A stretch of 60,174 nucleotides of DNA, from the NCBI RefSeq assembly GCF_014284255.1, contig NZ_JACOFV010000021.1, positions 1-60,174 on the forward strand, given 5' to 3'. Shown piece after piece: positions 53,820-60,174 of this stretch (position 1 is its first letter; each line of letters starts with the position of its first letter). Below the pieces are notes generated by a model. That model was not told the DNA's origin and ran no database searches. It was given only the letters and a program-made list of their open reading frames with translations. The stretch comes from Cognatundibacterium jejuense (GTDB lineage: Bacteria > Pseudomonadota > Gammaproteobacteria > Burkholderiales > Burkholderiaceae_D). Position numbers and translations under genes: made by a program.

Positions 53820-55466
53820 TCAGCCAAGTTCAGCAAACCAAGCACCAAACGGAGGTAAGTGCAATTGCGTACCTTTCAAGCTTCCAGGCAAACCGACTGC
53901 ATCCAATTGCATTGCGCCTTCAAATTCAGGCAAATCAAATGCAACGGTCTGATCACTCAGGTTAAATGCAGCGACGATACTCTTGTGCCCAACCAGATCA
54001 CGTCTTACTGCAAGGATAGGTTCTGGGGCATCATAAAAGAAGATATCACCGAGACTTAACTGAGGATATTGCTTGCGCCAGTGCAGGATGTGGCGTGCGT
54101 AATTCAAAGCAGAATCAGCTTGTTGATCCTGCACATTGGCAGCATTCGCCGCATGTTCTGGCGGCACTGGCAACCATGGTTTCGCGCTACTGAATCCCGC
54201 ATACGGTTCAGAAGCGCTCCATGGCATCGGCGTACGGCAACCATCACGGCCTTTGAATTCTGGCCAGAAAGTGATGCCATAAGGGTCTTGTATGTCTTCG
54301 TACGCGATGCTTGCTTCTGTCAGTGCTAATTCATCGCCCTGATACAAGCATGGTGTGCCTTTTAACGCTAATTGCAGAGCTAAGATCATCTTGGCAAATG
54401 CTGGTGTAGGATTTTTTCCACCCCAACGCGACATCACGCGTACCACATCATGATTACCAACTGACCACGATACCCAACCACCTTTAACACGGGCTTCAAA
54501 GTCTTCCACCTGAGCTCGGATGTATTGCGCAGAAATATCTGCTACCAGCAAATTAAAGCTATACGCCATGTGTAACTTGTTATCATCCGCCGTGTATTCG
54601 GCCATGACACCCAGGGAATCATCTGCCCCGACTTCGCCAATGGCGATAGCGCCATATTCATTCAACAATCCACGGATTTTTTCTAAGAACGGTAAATTTT
54701 CTGGCTGCGTTTTGTCATACAGATGCGATTGCATACCGTAGGGATTGGTATCTTGTACGGTCTTAGTATCACGATTGGTTGCCGCTGGATTATTACGCAA
54801 CTGCCTGTCATGAAAATGAAAATTGCACGCATCCAAACGGAAACCATCCACACCGCGCTCTAACCAGAAACGCATACTATCCAGATGTGCTTGCTGCACT
54901 TCCGGATGATGGAAGTTTAAATCGGGCTGACTGACTAAAAAATTATGCATGTAGTACTGACGTCGACGCGCATCCCATTGCCAAGCCGAACCACCAAACA
55001 CTGACAACCAATTGTTTGGAGGTGTGCCGTCAGCTTGTGGATCAGCCCAGACATACCAATCTGCTTTAGGATTATCACGACTCTGACGGCTTTCTACAAA
55101 CCATGGATGTTGCTCGGAACAATGCGACAGCACCTGATCTATCATAATTTTCAAGCCAAGCGCATGCGCGCGCTCGAGTAGCTGATCGAAGTCTGCCAGC
55201 GTGCCAAATAGTGGATCGACATCGCAGTAATCAGATACGTCGTAGCCAAAATCTTTCATTGGCGATTTGAAAAACGGTGAAATCCAAACGATATCGACAC
55301 CCAATGAGGCAATGTAATCAAGCTTAGCGGTTATGCCTGGTAAGTCACCTATACCATCACCATTACTGTCAGAAAAGCTACGTGGATACACCTGATAAAT
55401 TACTGCCTCGCGCCACCATTGTGACGCAGGTTTTAACGCTGTTTGAGTAGTCAAAGTAGTCGACAT
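53820..55466 (-). CDS. GH13 alpha-glucosidase (oligo-glucosidase type)
   Basis: 548-residue cytosolic enzyme that releases glucose from alpha-glucosides. The GH13 barrel shows WREAVIYQVYPRSFSDSNGDGIGDLPGI, DQVLSHCSEQHPWF, GVDGFRLDACNFHFHD (nucleophile Asp), IGEVGADD (acid/base Glu) and VSWSVGNHDVVR (third Asp). The FHFHD sequence and length of about 540 fit the AglA/exo-alpha-1,4-glucosidase group. No signal peptide. It follows a glucokinase gene by 25 bases, so glucose it releases would be phosphorylated by the same operon. Confidence 0.93.
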   Translation of the reverse strand: MSTTLTTQTALKPASQWWREAVIYQVYPRSFSDSNGDGIGDLPGITAKLDYIASLGVDIVWISPFFKSPMKDFGYDVSDYCDVDPLFGTLADFDQLLERAHALGLKIMIDQVLSHCSEQHPWFVESRQSRDNPKADWYVWADPQADGTPPNNWLSVFGGSAWQWDARRRQYYMHNFLVSQPDLNFHHPEVQQAHLDSMRFWLERGVDGFRLDACNFHFHDRQLRNNPAATNRDTKTVQDTNPYGMQSHLYDKTQPENLPFLEKIRGLLNEYGAIAIGEVGADDSLGVMAEYTADDNKLHMAYSFNLLVADISAQYIRAQVEDFEARVKGGWVSWSVGNHDVVRVMSRWGGKNPTPAFAKMILALQLALKGTPCLYQGDELALTEASIAYEDIQDPYGITFWPEFKGRDGCRTPMPWSASEPYAGFSSAKPWLPVPPEHAANAANVQDQQADSALNYARHILHWRKQYPQLSLGDIFFYDAPEPILAVRRDLVGHKSIVAAFNLSDQTVAFDLPEFEGAMQLDAVGLPGSLKGTQLHLPPFGAWFAELG

Positions 55467-55491
55467 TATTATCCGGAAAAAATTTCAAATT

Positions 55492-56514
55492 TCAATTTGT
55501 GCTGTCAGTGCCAGCGGCTAATAACTTTTCCGTGAGCATCGCTGATACGCCAAGAAAAGCAGGATACTCGGCAGTAATTAAATACGTAGGAATTTGCGCG
55601 AGATAATCTGAAAAGCGTCCTTTTGCTTCAAAACGCTGGCGGAATGCCGACTCAAAAAACAACGAACCGAGCTTAGGCACGATACCACCGCCAATATAAA
55701 CGCCGCCTGTGGCACCCAGAGTCAATGCCAAATTGCCTGCAACCGTTCCCAACATAGCACAAAAATGTTCTACCGCTTGCACGCATAAAATGCAGGATCC
55801 ATCAATGGCCTGACGACTGATTTCTGCGGCAGATAAGTTATTAACTGGCGCCATTCCTTGGACCTTCTGCAAACTGCGATACAACAATTCCAGTCCCATG
55901 CCAGAAATCAAACGCTCCGCCGACACATGGGGAAACTCTTGCCAAATCACTTCAAGAAGGTCCGTTTCTACTTTATTCGCAGGAGAAAAACTGACGTGCC
56001 CGCCTTCACTACTTAAAGGTATCCATTGATTCCCATTTGGAATAATACCGGATACACCTAAACCTGTTCCTGGTCCTATCAGCCCGATGACTCTGTCTTT
56101 TTGTGCTACACCGCCACCCACTTGCACCCGTTCATCAGGCTCCAAATGCGGCAGCGCCATTGCTAATGCGGTAAAGTCATTCACGACCACCAGGGTTTGC
56201 AATTGCAAGGATTGCTTTAAAGCACTGATAGAAAACATCCAGTGATTATTAGTCATGCTGACCACGTCACCGTCTACCGGATTAGCAATTGCGATCGCCG
56301 CATGGTCAATACTGCCAGACCAGGCGCTTTTTACTTCGGCACTGGACAAATAATCAATAATTGCCAATTGGGGATCAGCATAGGCTGCACATGCCAGTAC
56401 CGACACGGCGACAAAGTGATGTGGCTCAAACTCTAACGCAAAGCGCGCATTGGTGCCGCCAATATCTGCCAGCAAGCGCGGCGCATAGGAATGATGTTTT
56501 GTTAAATCGTGCAC
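55492..56514 (-). CDS. glk: Glucokinase
   Basis: Phosphorylates glucose to glucose-6-phosphate with ATP. 340 residues of the ROK-related Glk family: LLADIGGTNARFALE (phosphate-binding), NPVDGDVVSMTNNHWMFS, VVNDFTALA, GPGTGLGVSGI, SSEGGHVSF and GATGGVYIGGGIVPKLG. The start is GTG at 56514. It heads a two-gene operon with the GH13 glucosidase and is divergent from a pullulanase gene. Confidence 0.94.
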   Translation of the reverse strand: MHDLTKHHSYAPRLLADIGGTNARFALEFEPHHFVAVSVLACAAYADPQLAIIDYLSSAEVKSAWSGSIDHAAIAIANPVDGDVVSMTNNHWMFSISALKQSLQLQTLVVVNDFTALAMALPHLEPDERVQVGGGVAQKDRVIGLIGPGTGLGVSGIIPNGNQWIPLSSEGGHVSFSPANKVETDLLEVIWQEFPHVSAERLISGMGLELLYRSLQKVQGMAPVNNLSAAEISRQAIDGSCILCVQAVEHFCAMLGTVAGNLALTLGATGGVYIGGGIVPKLGSLFFESAFRQRFEAKGRFSDYLAQIPTYLITAEYPAFLGVSAMLTEKLLAAGTDSTN

Positions 56515-56733
56515 TGGATTTTCACCATCAATGTGATGTCTCTGTTATGTCTATGGTTATGGCAATGCAAGAATGAAGTTGGATTATTGCGCAGCCATAT
56601 TTTATGTAATATTACTACATAGATTAAATCCAAAGTCTAACATTTTGTAGATTTATGAGTTAGAATTCACAAAAATATGAAGAATAATAATAAAATTTCT
56701 GCCATTAAGTAGTAAAAAAGACAATTAATTAAT

Positions 56734-56746
56734 GTAGTTGAACTAC
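56734..56746. promoter_or_regulatory. Palindromic site in the glk/pullulanase divergent region
   Basis: GTAGTTGAACTAC is a perfect 6-1-6 palindrome 18 bases before the pullulanase start. Related TAGTA elements occur nearby (for example TATTACTACAT at about 56608). It could be the operator of a maltose- or starch-responsive regulator; the regulator itself is not in the window. Confidence 0.45.
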
Positions 56747-56764
56747 TTAATTTAGGAGACGGTA

Positions 56765-59623
56765 GTGACTTTTAGCAATTCAACTGGCGTTGTTGTACCC
56801 GCTTCACATTTCCGCGAACCACCGACGACGCTTACCAACAAGTACTTGCTATCAGGTCTGCTTTTTACGGCGCTTAATCTGCTATTTGCGACACATAACG
56901 CTGATGCCGCCAAGCTTTCAGCACCAAGCCTTAGCGATTGCAATCAAGATCAATATCAAACCGTCTTAAGTAAAGCAACCCTTAACGCCAGCGCAGCACG
57001 AGCTTATTGGCTGAGCAGCGACACAATACGCTGGCCAGGTAAGCACACAGCCGGCAGCTTCCATTTGTATGCTTCCGATAAAGGACTACTCAACATACGC
57101 AACGGTGCCAAGGTAAAAGGCGCCACACAACACATCGATCTACAAATTGGCACGGGAATCAGAGCAACTCAGTCAGATGTACAGACTCGCTTTGCATTTA
57201 CCGGAAAAGGTATCGAACTTCGATACACGCTCCCAACTGCCACACTGAGTCATTTATTAAAGCAACAGGTCGTATTGGTGCAGGAAAATGAGCAGGGCGA
57301 TGTTATCGACTTTACCTATATCCAAATCCCAGGAGTGTTAGACGATTTATATCTCGCAGCGAATACCGTCGAGGATTTAGGCGTCAAGGTAAGTCTGAAT
57401 GCATCTGAAGGCAGGAGGCATATTAAAAAGCCATCTATTTATAGTAAGTTCAAGCTATGGGCTCCAACTGTGCGCCAGATTGCTGTTTGCACCTACAACA
57501 GCGGCGACAGCAAGGCCAATACCATCAAGACGATGACGTTTGAATCGAACACAGGCATCTGGGAGGCACTCGCCAATCAAGACTTATCCGGTCAGTACTA
57601 TAAATATCTGTTGGACGTCTTCATTCCCGGTACTGGCTGGGTACGCAATGCAGTAACCGACCCGTATTCATTGAGCCTGACGACGGATTCTAAACGCAGT
57701 TTTATCGCCAACTTAAATAGCCAAGCACTCAAACCAAAGGGCTGGGATGAACAGAGCATTCCAAGTCGCGTACAGCACGCTACCGACATGTCAGTGTATG
57801 AATTGCATGTACGTGATTTTTCCGCCAACGATTTAACTGTCAGACCCGATTATCGCGGCAAGTATTTGGCGTTCACAGAGTACCAATCAAACGGCATGAA
57901 ACACTTAACGGCGCTCAGCAAAGCGGGTATTACGGATATTCATCTGTTACCAGTGTTTGATATTGCCACTATTCCTGAGACGAATTGCAGCAATCCCAAG
58001 ATCAGCGGCGCACCCGATAGCGAACAGCAACAAGCGATCGTTAATGCTCACGCTACAACAGATTGCTTCAACTGGGGTTATGACCCATTTCATTACAATG
58101 CGCCGGAAGGCAGCTATGCCACCAATGCCACCGATGGGGCGACACGCATTCTGGAATTCAGAAAAATGGTGATGGCCCTACATCAAGCCAACCTGCGCGT
58201 AGGCATGGATGTCGTCTATAACCACACTGCGTATGCCGGACAGCATGAAAAATCCGTTTTGGATCGTATCGTGCCAGGCTACTACCAGCGACTGACTACA
58301 AATGGAAAAGTTGAAGAATCGACTTGCCAGACCTGCGGCAATACTGCCACTGAAAATAATATGATGGCAAAATTAATGAGTGATTCAGTTCGCTTATGGG
58401 CGCGCGAATACAAAATTGATTCGTTTCGCTTTGACCTGATGGGACATCAACCACGATCGGTGATGGAAAAATTGAAAGCCAGTTTAGCCAGCGACAATGG
58501 ACGCCCGATTTTTTTGATTGGCGAGGGCTGGAATTTCGGCGAAGTCGCCAACAATACGCGCTTTGCACAGGCAGCCCAGCTATCGCTCAATGGAAGCGGC
58601 ATAGGTACATTTAGCGACCGCGCCCGTGATGCCATACGCGGCGCGGGCCGGGATGATGATATCAACAGCATCGTCAACAATAAAGGCTACATTAATGGCC
58701 TGGCGGACGGGACGACACCACAACAAGTCGAGCAAACCTTGCGTGCGGCAGACATGATCCGAGTCGGGCTTGCTGGTACCCTCAGTGACTTTGAAATGAA
58801 AACTGCACAAGGTCAGCCTCAGAAGCTCAAAGACATCAACTATAACGGGCAACCTGCGGGCTATGCCAGTGAGCCTGATGAAGTGGTTAATTACGTAGAA
58901 AACCACGATAATCAGACCTTATTTGATATCAATGCGTTTCGCTTGCCTGTAACCACCAGCCACGAAGACCGGGCGCGCGTACAAGTTCTTGGCTTGGCCT
59001 TAACGGCGTTTAGTCAGGGAATCGCGTACTTTCATGCTGGTTCAGACATCCTGCGTTCAAAATCCCTGGATGGAAATAGTTACAACTCCGGAGATTGGTT
59101 TAACCGTCTGGACTGGACCTACCAGGATAATTATTTTGGAACCGGCTTGCCGCCAAAACAAGACAATCTGGCACTCTACCCCTTAATGTGCCCGTTGTTA
59201 GTCAATGCTAACATTAAACCAAGGCCACAAGATATTGCGTTTACCCGCGACGCCTTCCGTGATCTGCTAAAAATACGCAGCAGCTCAAGTTTATTTCATC
59301 TCACCCAAAATACAGATATAAAAAAACGATTGCACTTCTATAACGTTGGAGCAAACCAAAATCCATTGCTCATTATTGGTTTGCTGGACGGAGACCATTT
59401 ACCGGCAGCGAATTGGAAATCTATCATTTATCTGATCAATGTCAGCCAGACAGAACAACACATAGAAATAAGCGAACTGCAACGCCGCCAGTTTCAATTA
59501 CACCCTGTGCATCTCGATCCGCAAGCAGGAGATCAACGCATTAAAAAAGAAGCGAAATATTCAGCTCAAGACGGCTTCACAATTCCAGCCCGAAGCGTGG
59601 TGGTATTTGTCGAGAAAAATTAG
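56765..59623 (+). CDS. Exported pullulanase-type alpha-1,6-glucosidase (GH13)
   Basis: 952 residues. An N-terminal hydrophobic segment (about 28-43, ending HNADAAKLS) indicates export. N-terminal beta modules (about 55-330, with SIYSKFKLWAPTVR, a CBM48-like segment) precede the GH13 barrel: YELHVRDFS, FNWGYDPFHYNAPEGSYA, GMDVVYNHT, SFRFDLMGHQP (nucleophile), LIGEGWNFGE (acid/base) and YVENHDNQTLFD. YNWGYDP-type motifs mark debranching enzymes. The GTG start has TTTAGGAG upstream. Its product, maltodextrin, fits the divergent glk-glucosidase operon. Confidence 0.92.
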   Translation: MTFSNSTGVVVPASHFREPPTTLTNKYLLSGLLFTALNLLFATHNADAAKLSAPSLSDCNQDQYQTVLSKATLNASAARAYWLSSDTIRWPGKHTAGSFHLYASDKGLLNIRNGAKVKGATQHIDLQIGTGIRATQSDVQTRFAFTGKGIELRYTLPTATLSHLLKQQVVLVQENEQGDVIDFTYIQIPGVLDDLYLAANTVEDLGVKVSLNASEGRRHIKKPSIYSKFKLWAPTVRQIAVCTYNSGDSKANTIKTMTFESNTGIWEALANQDLSGQYYKYLLDVFIPGTGWVRNAVTDPYSLSLTTDSKRSFIANLNSQALKPKGWDEQSIPSRVQHATDMSVYELHVRDFSANDLTVRPDYRGKYLAFTEYQSNGMKHLTALSKAGITDIHLLPVFDIATIPETNCSNPKISGAPDSEQQQAIVNAHATTDCFNWGYDPFHYNAPEGSYATNATDGATRILEFRKMVMALHQANLRVGMDVVYNHTAYAGQHEKSVLDRIVPGYYQRLTTNGKVEESTCQTCGNTATENNMMAKLMSDSVRLWAREYKIDSFRFDLMGHQPRSVMEKLKASLASDNGRPIFLIGEGWNFGEVANNTRFAQAAQLSLNGSGIGTFSDRARDAIRGAGRDDDINSIVNNKGYINGLADGTTPQQVEQTLRAADMIRVGLAGTLSDFEMKTAQGQPQKLKDINYNGQPAGYASEPDEVVNYVENHDNQTLFDINAFRLPVTTSHEDRARVQVLGLALTAFSQGIAYFHAGSDILRSKSLDGNSYNSGDWFNRLDWTYQDNYFGTGLPPKQDNLALYPLMCPLLVNANIKPRPQDIAFTRDAFRDLLKIRSSSSLFHLTQNTDIKKRLHFYNVGANQNPLLIIGLLDGDHLPAANWKSIIYLINVSQTEQHIEISELQRRQFQLHPVHLDPQAGDQRIKKEAKYSAQDGFTIPARSVVVFVEKN

Positions 59624-60014
59624 GATAAACAATATCATTTCATCGTGATACCCGTAAAACTTGTACCGAGATACAGTTTATTCAATATAGTCCGGTTAGC
59701 GCTGCAAAAAATAGGTGAAATGGCATTTTTATCCAGCTCTTCAGATAAAAAACAAGTTAAATAAATACCACTTTGAGACAATTTAATCATAGCCACATGG
59801 AAGGAAACCAGAAAAACTAGTGTCCCTATAAGCCACCTAATAAAGAAAGATAGTAATTTAACATTTATTTAATCAGGTAAAAGAACGCTTATTCGAAAAT
59901 TACCTGTGTTTGCTACAAAAAATATGAAAACTTTTCAGCCTTAAGGCGAAAATTTTCGCTCAACAGCGGTTATTATTAGCGCCTTCGTATTCTTAGATTG
60001 AGGAGACAGTCGGA
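59624..60014. other. Intergenic region upstream of tonB with a perfect palindrome
   Basis: 391 AT-rich bases without a credible gene. A perfect 14-bp palindrome GCGAAAATTTTCGC lies at 59946-59959, about 55 bases before tonB, and may be an operator. It is not a Fur box. No terminator for the pullulanase gene could be fixed. Confidence 0.45.
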
Positions 60015-60174
60015 ATGGATTTTTCAGATCGCCAGCAAGAGCCGGGCAAGAAGTTCCTTGGCATGGGGCTGGTATTAGCATTTCACGTAGTGCTGTTGTA
60101 TGCGCTGCTCAATGGCTTGGGGAACAAGATCGTTCAGATCATCCAAAAGCCCATGGAGACAAAAATAGTGGAAG
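60015..60174 (+). CDS. tonB: TonB energy transducer, N-terminal part (cut by window edge)
   Basis: The last 160 bases open a gene whose N-terminus reads as a cytosolic charged start, one hydrophobic helix (LVLAFHVVLLYALLNG) with the SxxxH-type His position of TonB, and KPMETKIV at the periplasmic side. AGGAG lies about ten bases before the ATG. TonB-ExbB-ExbD drives outer-membrane receptors; exbB and exbD are expected to the right. The C-terminal domain is outside the window, so the identification rests on the N-terminal segment. Confidence 0.75.
   Translation, partial: MDFSDRQQEPGKKFLGMGLVLAFHVVLLYALLNGLGNKIVQIIQKPMETKIVE

Noticed and set aside
59946..59959. Fur box before tonB
   Set aside because: The palindrome does not match GATAATGATAATCATTATC-type Fur sites.

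Overview
The window reads as chromosome of a beta-proteobacterium of the Burkholderiales, most like a moderate-GC Oxalobacteraceae (Undibacterium- or Herminiimonas-like). This is an inference from gene content and order: thiL-pgpA-pncC, tsaE-amiC, mutL-miaA followed by tRNA-Met(CAT), a MaeB-type malic enzyme, the style of the rRNA leader, and a TonB start at the right edge. Gene density is high, strands alternate often, and many gene ends carry GC-rich hairpins with T tracts.

Layout. 1-520: leader and tandem promoters of an rRNA operon that runs leftwards out of the window. 521-7.8 kb: DNA repair (alkB), a cytosolic 5'-nucleotidase, maeB, then thiL-pgpA and pncC, and an isolated FliL-like membrane protein. 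8-14.5 kb: a surface-sugar acyltransferase, a PlsC-like acyltransferase, an orphan ParA, rsuA, and a periplasmic binding protein paired with a histidine kinase. 14.8-20 kb: an amino-acid cluster (aminotransferase, RidA, EamA and LysE exporters, divergent MocR regulator with repeated sites between). 20-26 kb: diguanylate cyclase, cysS, htpG with an RpoH-type promoter, alpha carbonic anhydrase.

26.4-28.6 kb is the clearest accessory patch: a frameshifted DUF3224 remnant, a 39-codon double-glycine-leader peptide gene, an exported protein of unknown family, a broken relic resembling a plasmid replication-initiator C-terminus, and two tiny membrane-protein genes ending in a perfect hairpin. 28.7-39.4 kb returns to core genes (HDOD, creA, amino-acid permease, queG, tsaE, amiC, dedA, mutL, miaA, tRNA-Met). 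Just past the tRNA are short direct repeats like integrase arm sites, then a large NodB-deacetylase/caspase/EF-hand/TPR fusion protein.

42.8-53 kb: aqpZ, a HAF-repeat protein, two lipoproteins (one behind an 11-bp tandem repeat flanked by an inverted repeat), then a minus-strand run hflK-hflC-NRAMP-TerC in which HflK/HflC look alpha-proteobacterial, the NRAMP protein has altered metal-site motifs and TerC carries an extra periplasmic domain. A perfect FNR-type site lies upstream of that run. 53.8-59.6 kb: an alpha-glucan locus (GH13 glucosidase and glucokinase on one strand, a secreted pullulanase-type enzyme divergent from them). The right edge cuts tonB.

The best candidates for something undescribed are the GG-leader peptide with its exported neighbour, the deacetylase-caspase fusion, and the HflKC-NRAMP-TerC module.
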